From Halichoerus grypus (lineage: Eukaryota; Chordata; Mammalia; Carnivora; Phocidae): 64,000 nt of DNA. Location of the stretch: assembly GCF_964656455.1 (NCBI RefSeq), contig NC_135721.1, positions 47,685,530 through 47,749,529 on the forward strand, read 5' to 3'. Positions 13,551 through 24,800 of the stretch are shown here, one piece after another; the stretch's first letter is position 1, and every line of letters starts with the position of its first letter. Both the position numbers and the translations under genes were made by a program. The notes under the pieces were generated by a model that was not told the origin of the DNA, searched no databases, and saw nothing but the letters and a program-made list of their open reading frames with translations.

Positions 13551-13554
13551 GTTT

Positions 13555-13745
13555 ACATGTTTTCCCATTCAATCCTTGCAGCAACCCTGAGGTAGGTATT
13601 ACTATCCCCACTTTACAGATGAGTAAACCAGTGTTCCTACATTAGATTACTTGCTGAAAATCATACACCTATTAGTGGCAAAGCCACTGGTAATTCCAAG
13701 CCCAAGGGGACTCTTTTGAATAGTTCACAGGCTGCTGCCAAGGAA
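13555..13745 (-). repeat. MIR in the proposed SEMA4F 3' UTR
   Basis: 'caaccctgaggtaggtatta', 'ccccactttacagatgag' and 'ttagtggcaaagcc' read as reverse MIR. The left edge may reach the AATAAA at 13545. Confidence 0.75.
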
Positions 13746-14659
13746 AGTAGAGCTGAAAACTTCAACTGGGAAGGGGTGGATCATTCACTGGAGCTCAAGG
13801 GGGTCCCTTACCAGGGATGAACGAGGCACATACACAGGCCAAGACCAGAACTGAGCAGGAGACGCCTAGAGTATCTGGGAGCTGTGAAGCAGGAAGAGGT
13901 CTTTATGTTTGGTAGGAATTGATAGTATCTTCAAATACACGCAGAGCCCAGCTTCCAGAAACCGGAGAAACAAGAGGGCATCCAGCGGCTGTGAGTCCAG
14001 GGGCTGACCACAGGGAACGGATGGTGGGGCAGGAAGAACTGCCGTGAGTGGCACTCCCTCAGCTTGACCACTGGGTGGCGACCTCGAGGCATGGTCCTTT
14101 AGCTTTGTTAAGGCCTTGAGAAGCTGATGAAAGCCATACCCACCCATCCCACCCCCCATAAAAATACAGACACACATGTACAGACAACATTTTGCATACG
14201 ATTTCAGGGAGTCCACGGACCCCAGGTGGAGAACTTCTGACTTAGGGCAAGGGTGTCAACCTGAGTAAAGTCACTGATACAAACCTATTTTTATGCAGCT
14301 TGTATTTCCTATGACTGTTCCCCTTTTGTTGTCCCTTAATACTTAGAATGTTGTGAAGTTTTTTTAACGGGAGCCGAAGAAGGGGGGTCCAGCCTATACT
14401 CCAGCCAGAGAAAGAACAGCTGTGTGTGGCAGTGGTGGCAGCCGGGAGGCAAAAACAAAGAAAATGATGGGGTCATGTGTCCCGCTGTCCCTCCCACCCA
14501 AAAGGTCACTTTGGGGGTTTTTCCTCTACTCAAGAGAAGGGTTGTGGGAGGTGATGGGGACGGGGTGGTGGTTTGTTTCCTTTTAGAAAGGAAAACCATT
14601 CCTTCACTGGCTACAGGGTCTGAAGTTCTGCAGGCAATGCCTCATTCCCATCTTCCCCC

Positions 14660-14725
14660 GTCTGACCCCCCAGGGGTACACCCGAGCACCAGGTCTGACC
14701 CCCCAGGGGTACACCAGAGCACTGG
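14660..14725. repeat. Tandem duplication, two 33-bp units
   Basis: The unit gtctgaccccccaggggtac occurs at 14660 and again at 14693. Each copy continues into nearly identical acac-gagcac sequence. It lies in the proposed SEMA4F 3' UTR. Confidence 0.85.
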
Positions 14726-15279
14726 CCCAGTCATGCATGCACGTGTGGCCAGGCCTCCCACAAACACCTGCATATTGACACACACTCTTTCATGGAAGAA
14801 GGGCAACTAACTGGGTTGGGGGACATCTCAGGGCAGAGATTTCATGTTGCAACACGGGGATCATGCACTCCCCACAGAGAGTCCGATAAACTCAGAGAAT
14901 GAACAGAAGGACTTAATGCACACTAGCCCCCACCACCTCTAGTGCTCTTCCTTCCAGCCAGGGCCCACCAGAAGGCAAAGTCAGAGCTATGTCCTGTACC
15001 CCATCCCCGGAGAGAGGAGGCCAAGGCTGAAGGGGTCACAGCGGTTCAGAGGGCAGAGGTGGGAAAAGTCCTGATTCACTGGAGACAGCAGCTCTGGTCT
15101 CTCGTGGGAATCAGGAAATCAAGCACAGACTTGGCCCTGAGCCCAGCCAGGCCCCAAGAGGGCAGACGCAAAGACCAAAGAGAACTCAGAGCCCATGACC
15201 GTCTTCCAGGCCCAGTACCCCCAGCATCTCGATGGTCATCCCCCTCCAACGGTCACCCGTGCACTAGTGGTCACTTGCC

Positions 15280-15890
15280 CTAGATGGACGTTTCATCACA
15301 TGTGGCTAGAGGAGCCCCAGTAAGCCGAATGTGGGCTGGGCTCGGGCAAGGATCAAGCAGGAAGGGTGGAGGGAAGCCACCAAAGCCACTGCCCCTCTTG
15401 GCCAGGGCCAGGGGCAGCCGTTCATCTTCAGGAGAAGGTGAGGGAGGGTCCTGGCTGTAGCTCGTGGTCCCAGATGGTGGGGCCCCTAGGTCCAAGCCCA
15501 CCTTGTCTCTAGCCAGAAGTTCCCTCTGTCGCCGTTGCTGCTGACGCCGACCGATCAGAAGGAGAGTCAGGGATGCTGCAAGAACCCCCAGGAGAAAGCC
15601 GGCCAGTCCAGCCCCCACTGTGTGGGCCTGACTTGGGGGGGCCCGCTGGCTGCCCCACACCAAGCTGTAAGCAGCCACCACACGGGCCGCCCCCCCCTCC
15701 TGACATTCGCAGGCATAAGCACCCATGGCGCCTGGGGTTACCACCACCTCTAGCCCATCCCGCCGAGGGGTAAGTGCAGTCACTCCACTGGGCTGGTGCC
15801 ACACACAGGACGCCCATGCTGAACTTGGGGAACACGGCAAGACCACATGTGCCGCTGTAGCCACGGGAACTTCAAACACTACTGGGCGTT
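15280..15890 (-). CDS. SEMA4F: SEMA4F coding exon 14 (Ig-like, transmembrane, cytoplasmic tail, stop)
   Basis: The last coding exon, residues 568-770, ending in TAG at 15282-15280. It holds an Ig-like segment (VVLPCSP ... GAYACEC), a transmembrane helix at about 659-681, a basic stop-transfer run (RRQQQRRQR), a Ser/Pro-rich tail (DPPSPSPEDE) and the C-terminus CDETSI. Acceptor CTCTGCAG|AACGCC after a CT-rich tract. Confidence 0.97.
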
Positions 15891-18800
15891 CTGCAGAGAG
15901 AGAGCAAAGACATGAAAGGTGGTAATGCTACCAGCTGGGATGTAATGCATGTAGCATGATATCAGACACAAGAAGGAGCCATGGGGACAGAGATAAAATG
16001 GAGATTCCCAAAGACAGTAAGACCACGGGTCACTGGCTGCCATACCTTCCAATCTTTAAAGTGGGTCCCAAACAGACAGCGTTCTAGCCCCTTTCACCCA
16101 CTCCACCCACATTCCCCTAAACCATACAGACCTCCAGGCTCTTTGGGACACAAAGAAGAGACATCTGCTGACTCTATGTCTTGGACCAGCCTGTAGAGAA
16201 GAGAATACTTGGTAAATCCAGTGTCAACATCCCCTTCTACTTTGCTCGGCACCAAAGAACATTTAGTAATGTAATGGGATCACAGCTCCCATTTCATAAA
16301 TACTCCTGAAACTATCAGTCAACATTCTCTTCATCAATAAAATTTCCCCCAATACCCCTTTTGCTCCTCATGACACTTGCCATGTCAAATTCTACACATA
16401 TTTCCAGCAGACCACAGAGAATTAAATTAGCAGTAAGTCTGTTGGAAAGGTGTTTGGAGGATGCTTTAAAAAAAACGCATATGAATGTTCCACGAAATGT
16501 ATCTGGGTATCCACAACCACAAGATTTCTCGGGGGGGGGGGGGGACATAAAAACTACAGTTAACTTGTTTTCTATTAAGAGAGAAAACTTCTTTTCTATA
16601 AAAGTGAATCAAAATTCTGTGAGGGAGATGACTTTTTGTTTCATAAAAGCGGCTCACCTCTATGTAGGAACTTTCTCTCTCCAACACCTATTGATGTCTA
16701 TTAGCCTCAAATGGATCGGTTTCAAACAACACAATCCTGCTTCTTCCAGGATATGCATGGACTGTGCCTGACACAGGGACAGCAGGACAGGCTGTTCACC
16801 CTAAAGTCCCTGTCACCACTCCCCAGAGGGAGACCTCCCCCAAGCTATCTCCACTGATCTGAACACACAAAAGTCTCAACCAAAGATAGACTCTATTTAT
16901 AGAGTGTGAATTCCTTGCACATGAATTAAGGCCCCTGAAATGAGCTCCAAGACCGGTATGAATACATTACAGTCTCCTGGGTAAAACCAAGGTCACTTAG
17001 TCTGGCTGAGAGTGGGGAACATGCGAAGGCCATTTGAGCAGCTATAGCCACAGGAACTCCAGAGTCTGTTTTTCTCGCTCATATGAATTGAGGTGTGGAG
17101 GATAGAGTGCATAGAAGTACCAACATGGTGGGGCACCTGGGTGGCTCAGTCGGTTGTGCATCTGACTCTTGATATTGGCTCAGGTCATGATCTCAGACTC
17201 CTGGGATGGAGCCCCACCCACCTCGCCTCAGGCTCTGCACTTAGCAGGGAGTCTGCTTCTCTCCTTCTTCCTCTCCCTTTGCCCCTCACCCCACTCATGT
17301 GCGCATGCTCTCTCACTCTCACTCTCAAATAAATAAATCTTTAAAAAAAAAAAGAAGTACCAACTTGGTAATTTCTTGTATTACCAAGAAATATACTAGC
17401 ATATACACATACCCCACACCCCACACATACATATATCTTAAAAGGCTCAAGTACACAAGATACCCAAAAACAATGATATTCTTATTTTAATGGGTATTAA
17501 AACAATAAAGCACTTGCCTTGTCTTAGACATTTAAAAGTTCTCCCAAGAGAAACTACCAGATCAACATTCTTAATGAAAAACTGATTCCCAAAACAAATA
17601 CTTTTACTTCTAAAATATTGGTAACCTTATGGTTCAGTAATATGTACAAATATATTATAAATTAACTGGGCTTCAAAATAGGAAATCTCAAAGTCAGTTT
17701 GAAAAAAATATTTTCCAAGCAATCGATTAAAAATGTTTCATTAGGGGCGCCTGGGTGGCTCAGTCGTTAAGCGTCTGCCTTCAGCTCAGGTCATGATCCC
17801 AGGGTGCTGGGATCGAGCCCCGCATCGGGCTCCCTGCTTGGCGGGAAGCCTGCTTCTCCCTCTCCCACTCCCCCTGCTTGTGTTCCCTCTCTCGCTGTCT
17901 CTCTCTCTGTCAAATAAATAAATAAAATCTTTAAAAAAAAAAAAAAAAAAATGTTTCATTAAAGGGAATCTCACCTAAAACTTAAAAGACTTAAGAAACA
18001 CCAATCAATTTCAATCGATGGACATTATTTGGATCCTAACTTAAGCAACTATCTTGAAGTATACCCAATTGAGATAACTGGAACACTGATTGGATGTCTC
18101 ATGATATTAAGTTTATGGTATAATAATGATAATATGGTTTTGTCTTATTTTTAATTCCATCTGTGTTAAAGGTATATACTGCAAGATTTATGGATAAAGT
18201 GATAAGATGTTTGAGATCTGCTATAAAATAACTGGGAGTGAGTGAGGATGTTGGTGAAGCAAGATTGGTCAGGAGTTGATAGTTGTGAAGCTGAGCAAGA
18301 GATGATAGGAATTCATTGTATTATTCTACTTTTGAATGTTTGAAATTCCTTATAATAAAATGTTTTTTAACCAAGTCCTTATGGGGGGGGCACCTGGGTG
18401 GCTCAGTCGGTTAAGCATCTGACTTCAGCTCAGGTCATGATCCCAGGGCCCTGGGATTGAGCCCCGTGGAGGGCTCTACACTCAGTGGGGAGTCTGATTG
18501 TCCTTCTGTCCTTCCCTCCTCTCGTGTTCTCTCTCTCAAATAATAAATAAAATCTTTTTAAAAATTTAAAAAGAAAAAAGAGAGAGGGAGAGTCCTTACC
18601 TGGTAGAGATACATACTGAAATATTTCAGATGAATATGATGTCAGGGATTTGCTTCAATGTGATATATAATTTTAAGCTAGCCGCTGAGGGGAAAAGAGA
18701 TGGTCGGATCCCCCAGTGGTCAAAAGGAAACCAATTAAGAGGTTGCCAGAGTAATCTGGTCAAGAAGCGATGATGGCTTGGACTAGGGTGAGAGCAGCAG

Positions 18801-21800
18801 AGAAGGGGGGAAGTGGCTGTGGACAGATGGAGCTAGAGTCAGTACTAACTGCAAGACAGCACAGGCAATTCTGGCTTGGATGGAGGTCCCTTTTTTGCAA
18901 TGATGAAAACCACAGGAAGAGCATGTGAAGGAAAGAGGAAACAATGGTGCACGCTAAGACTTGCTCAGCTTGAGTTGCTTGTGAAGGGAATATCAGGTAG
19001 GCGGTGAGATAGGGAATCCCACAGTTCAACTAAAGACACATCAGTGGTGGTCAGCGGCACTCAGCTGGTGTTGAAGATAATGGGAGTGAGATCACTTGGA
19101 GAGTGTGTGGAAGTGTAAAGAGAAGGACTGAACGAACCCTGAGGAATACCAACATTCAGAAGTGGGATGGAAAAGGAGTCAGTAAGGGAGACAGACTGGT
19201 GGGGGAAGGAGGAAATCCAGGAGAATGCAGAGTCAGAGAAGGCAAGAGGCTCCAGTATCTCAAGTTAGCAGGGAGCAGTCAACGCTGCAAACACTTCTGA
19301 GAGCTCTTGTAAAATGAAAACTGAGAAGTGTGGGCAACCTGGAGGTCAGTCACACGGTCAGAGCAGGTCCAGCAGAGAGGCAAGGACATTGATGAGGCAG
19401 CACCAGATGGACAGACACACGAGTCAGTATGCACTGACAGACGGACACACAGTGACACAGACAGAACACACACACACACAGGTAGGGCAGCATTAACAGA
19501 TGAGAGACATTTTTTTTTTAAAGTAGCTCCACATGGGGGCGCCTGGGTGGCTCAATCGGTTAAGTGTCCAACTTGATTTCGGCTCAGGTCATCGTCTCAG
19601 GGCTGTGAGATCCACCCCCGTATCAGCCCTGCACTGAGTGTGGAGCCTGCTTGGGATTCTCTCTCTCCCCCTCCCTCTGCCCCTCCCCCACCCCTCGCCC
19701 CCCACTCACGCTCTCTAAAATAAAATTAAAGTAAAATAAATAAAATAAAATAAAATAAAATAAAGTAGGCTCCACACCCAACATGGGGCCTGAACTCATG
19801 ACCCTGAGATCAAGAGTCACACGTTCTACCGACTGAGGAGCCAGGTACCCCAACAGATGAGAAACGGACACAAACATGTGGATGGGCCGGTGCCCTGAGA
19901 CAGCAGGCAAGAGACCGACCGGCGCAGCGACACTCACCCGCCATGCTCCCCAGCATGGGCCACACATGCATCCAGCCGGAAGCTCCAGGCACAGACAGGG
20001 TCTTGGGCCAGAATGCACTCTGAGCAGCTCTGGAGACGGCCACAGTTGGTTGTGCTCACTTGTGTCACCTCGGTACGGGAGCCCACCAGGAGCCAGCTCT
20101 ACAGAAAGAGAGTGAGGGAAGAAGAATACGCTGGATCTCCCAGGCCTCAGGGTAACAAACTAGCTCTGGACTCAGATGTATCCCCACCAGATTCCCCCAA
20201 ATCTATAACTCACTTGATACAATTTCATACTCTCAACTGGCTGTGGCCCCGGGAACAAGGCCAGATCCTCCAGGACGCTGAGCTGGGCTCCAAGCCGCAC
20301 TGCTCGGTGGAGGTGTCCATCCTCTAGGAAGCAGACAAGTGGTAAGACATATGACAGAACTGTACCTGTGCCTGGGGACTCTGACACCTGTACGTAGGGG
20401 ACCCGCTCTGTGACAGGAGCATGTGTGCACTGGATGGGCAACTCGCTGGACTACTGAACATACCTGTCCCCAGGTAGAGCACATCATACTCTTTCCCTGA
20501 AAGGCTGGTCACCCTGTGGGCCACAACTCTGAGATAGGCTGTGTCTGTAGTGACGAGCAGGGGATGGTCATCGGTTGGAAACACTGGCCTGTCCATAAGG
20601 GGGTGGTCCCGGATGAAGGTGAGCACACGATCAGGCAGGGAGAGTGATGAGCCAAACTGCTGGAGCTTCATGTTGTTGGTGATGCACTAGAGGAAACACA
20701 GGATGGGTGACAGTTTCCCAGGGGCCAGGAAGTGTCCGTGATGCTTAGTTGGGCCCTTTCTCTCCTGCGGCCATGCAGGCGTGAAGTGAGGAAATTCACC
20801 CCCCTCACCTCTCCAGGCCTGGGCTGGGGTACATCGTTGTCCATGACAGGCAGTCCCCTGTTGCAGTCATGTTTCAGCTCTCTGAAGGGACCACTCAGCA
20901 CTGTCCGAATGTCCTGTGGTCGGAAGGCACAGACAGCAGAGATGGCCGCCCCCTCCCTGTAAGAGTCACAGGTTGGAGCCAGATATTTGGAGGGAACTAG
21001 GGAACAGCAACTCATCCCCGTCAAATGAGAGGACCCATGAGAAATGCAAAGGGAGCCATGCAGCCTGCTCCAGGGAGAGCCCACCCCCTCTGGAGCAGAC
21101 AGCCCTGATGCTGCACCCGTCCCCCATGTATCTCCCACCCTGTAACTCTCCCCCACACCAGACCCCCCTCACCACTGGGAGGAAAAGATGCCGTAAAAGA
21201 TGGGGGTCTCCGATCCATGCTCAGGTCGGAGAATAGCCACGTCCTGCAGGACACTGGAGGCCCGGCCATGCTCAGGCCCTGGACATAGCAGGTCAGCCTT
21301 CAGAAATGTCGTCCATCTGTGCTGGAGGGTCTTCCGGCCCCCAAGGTCCCCCTGGGGTGACAAGCACAATGGAAGTTCTCTTTAGAACAACAACATTGTG
21401 GGAGGCATGAGGACACCAATATAGGTTTCCTCCTGTCTTCAGGGCAGACACAGACAGACGGGAAGACAGATGCACAGAAATGCAAGGATGGAGATACAGA
21501 ATACTGCAGGGGATAAGGAGATCTGGGGCTGGATGGGGTCACAGTAATAATGACGGTGACTGAGTTCATTGCGCACTTATGAAATACCGCCCTACATGCT
21601 TTCCATAAGTCACCTCATTAAGTCCTCAAAACAACCCTTACAGCTAGAGATCATTAATATCCTCATCTCACAGAGGAGGTTAAAAGATGCTAAAGAACCT
21701 GCCCAGAGTCACAGAGGCAGGAACTGGTGGAGCCAGGACTTGAACCTAGGACTAGCTCTCAACAGTTCCCGCCTTTGACCTCTCCACTAGTCCACCTCCT

Positions 21801-24800
21801 GGGGACAATGTGTCATAAGGGTAATTATGGGGGTGAAAGGCCAGAGCCCTTTCCCCACACTCCCCAAGCTCCCAGAAAAGAAGTCAAGGCAGAGGGAAAA
21901 AGGAGACAGAGGAGAGATGCAAAGACAGAGGCCCAGAGAGGCAAAGACAGAACAGGCAGAGCAGAAGAGGACAGGCAGACAGAAGGGACAGTGGTCTCAC
22001 CGCACACACACGGGCCACCCGTGGGACCTTAATGCGCTCATATGAGTCAAATGCTCGGGAAGTCTCCGTAAAGAAGAAGTAGATCTCATCATCTCCGTCT
22101 TCATCCCCCCACTCGGCTGGGCTCAAGGCCACGGCTGCAGCAAACGCTGGGGCTGGGGAGACCAGTGGCCTCAGATACCACAGACGCAGCCTGGGGCCAC
22201 CCGGCCTCAGCCAGCTCTGTCCCCCAGAGCACCCTTCCCCCTCTCCCCACCGTTAAGCCAGGACGGCAAGGTCTCTGTCCGAATCCAGTCCTCGGCGCGA
22301 CCCACAGCCCGGGAGATTATCGGCTCCGTCCCCAAGTAGTTTCTCACAGTGGCGACATAGAGGACCCCCCCTGCAGGGCGACAGGGAGGAGACGGGCTGT
22401 CAGAGACGACTGAGGGGAGCAAAGGGGGTTGCAGGCAGAGCAGGGGATGACGCGGGGGCAGGAACCCACAGGAGCTGAGTGCCCACTGCATGGCAGGCAC
22501 GGCCAAGCACCTGACAGGGAGCATCTCACTTACAATCCACGTAGACACAAAGGGCTCCAGGGTAGAACAGGCCACCCACGTTCAGGGGGAACTGCCGGCA
22601 TGCTAACGTGCAGGAAGGAAGAGTAAGGGCTGCCCTTGTGAAAATTAGGCTTTTTTTGTCTGTTGGCTTGTTTCTTGTCATTGTTGTTTTAGGGCCACCT
22701 CTATCCCCTACTGTTCTGATTACACTGTGACTCTCCAGGAAGGGGGTTCACTTCTCAGCATACCCCGGTCTTACTTCTGCTCTCCCACTCCGGTCCATGT
22801 CTGAGGGAACTGGTGCTCTTTCTGACTGGGGGGTGGACACTGCTCCGGAACAAGTCACAGCTTTAGGGTATACCATCATCAATTGGGGAATTTATCAAAA
22901 CACAGATTCCCGGGCCCACGGCCCAGCAACTCTCACCCAGTAGAGTTAGGGGATGGCCCAAGAACTAAGTCTCAAACAAGCAGTCAGAGTGACCCTCATG
23001 TGGGTGATTCAGGACCTCACTTGGAGGAACACCAGCCTGGGGGATTAATGAATGCTGCATAGGCAGCTTGAGGAAGCAATGAGGAGGCAGAGACTCCCTC
23101 CTGGTACAGCACGGGGGCAGAGGTGCTCTAGGGATGGTGGGGACTGGAGAAGAGAGAAGTCCCAGACACCCAGCAGGAAGGGGAGGTACGGCTCTGTGGG
23201 AGGAATCTGACAACCACAGCCACCCCGTAACACAGACAAGGGCTCAGACACGCCTCGGAGAAAATTACTCAGGGGTAGTAGAAGGTCATGAGCCCCCCGG
23301 AGGAATTCTGAGTATCCCAGGAACTCTGGAGAGAACAGAGTGGCATTCCTTCACACCTACTACGTCCAAGCTACTGTGCCACGTGCTAAGCACATCACTG
23401 CCTCCAAGAGCCCCCATTCGAGTCTGGAAGACAAACGTGTGCTCAGATACCAGGAGACATGGACTAGCAGATGTGTGGGGGAGCACAGAGGAGAACCCAC
23501 CCACATACAACCAGGGGGAACAGCATCCAAGAGGTGACAGCTGAGCCAGGTCAGAGGAAGGAGCAATTTGCCAGGGGGCGGGCTTCAGAGAGGAAGACGA
23601 GCAGGTGGGGAAGAGAGGAGCCATGTTCGGGGACATGGGGCACTCCCTGTGGCCGCAGCTCTGGCACAGGGGACTGCTGGGCTAGTGAGCAGAGACGGAG
23701 CTGGAGGTGAAAAGGTGGGCACCCAACTGTGAAGAGTCTGCTCTGCCGTGCCACGGAGTGTGGACTTTATCCTACAGGTAAGATCTGCAGATCTTCTTGA
23801 GGAAGACAGTGACATGATCAGTTTGGGGTTTTAAGAAGATAATGCTAGTTATAAGGCCATTCACACAATCCAGGCAAGAGTGGAGGTCGGAACTTAGGTA
23901 GCAGCAGAGGGAATAAAAGGGCTGGGGGAAAAAGAAAAGAAAAGAAAAGGAAGGGAGGGAGGGAGGAAAAATAAAAGGACTGGATTGGGGGATATTTCTG
24001 AGGCAGAAACAAAAACAAGATTTGAAAATTAACTGAATATGAGATGTGAAAGAATGGAATAAAATAATGTCTTTAAGGTCTCTAGCTTGTAAGATGGGTG
24101 ACAACAGAGGGTGATACTGTGAGCAAAGCCAGGAAATGATAGGAGAAGGCCCATAAAGGAGGTAGCTGGGACGTCAGATGTGGAATGTGCTAAGGTTGAA
24201 GTCCCTTCAGGACATCTGGTTGGAGACAATGGAAGGCAATCAGACAGAAGGGCCCAGGCAACAGGGCCAGTCAGGCAACTTGGGAGTCAGGCTTAAGCCA
24301 CGCCATGAATGTGATAGCCAGGGAGAAAGAGGAAGTGAGAAAAAGGTCCCTGGGAATACCACCATTTAAGGGAAGAGGCTACTGAAGACAACTAGAAAAA
24401 TCAAGTCAGAGAGGCTAGAGAAGCAAGAGAGACTGGTGTGCTGGGAGGCGGTGCAGGGGGGCCCAGCAGGAGCCACGGGGACTCAGGCACCTTGAAGGAA
24501 GCAGTAGAGTAGAGCCACTTCGGGGGAAGCACGATCATCCTGGGGTCACAGATGCTTGAGCAAAGTTGCCTGTCTCAGGTACTGGAAAAATAACCACTAT
24601 TTTAAAAAATACTTCATACAAAGCAAAAAAGGGTCAGAAAGCCTCTGAGGGCAGCAGCAGAGGGTTAGAAATGCTCTTGTGGGGTGGGGAGGGGAGACTA
24701 TTCTACCCCTGGAGACTGTGAAAAGAATCCAAGTGTTCTGGAGCTCGGAAGGCCTGGCTTTGGACCCTAAATACTTATAAGTAGTATGATCTGGGCAAAT

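Larger units (their letters stand above)
13528..15279 (-). other. SEMA4F: Probable SEMA4F 3' UTR
   Basis: The sequence after the SEMA4F stop has no coding potential. The nearest exact AATAAA on the minus strand is at 13550-13545, inside a MIR. Weaker CATAAA-type hexamers occur nearer the stop, at about 14293 and 13908. The 3' end is therefore a proposal; transcripts could end earlier. Confidence 0.4.

Noticed and set aside
14424..14810. 128-codon plus-strand open frame downstream of SEMA4F
   Set aside because: It runs through the tandem 33-bp units and simple G/T-rich sequence. No domain.
23925..23970. Short regular repeats considered as a CRISPR-like array
   Set aside because: Simple purine repeats in a mammalian intron, with no spacers. 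CRISPR arrays do not apply.
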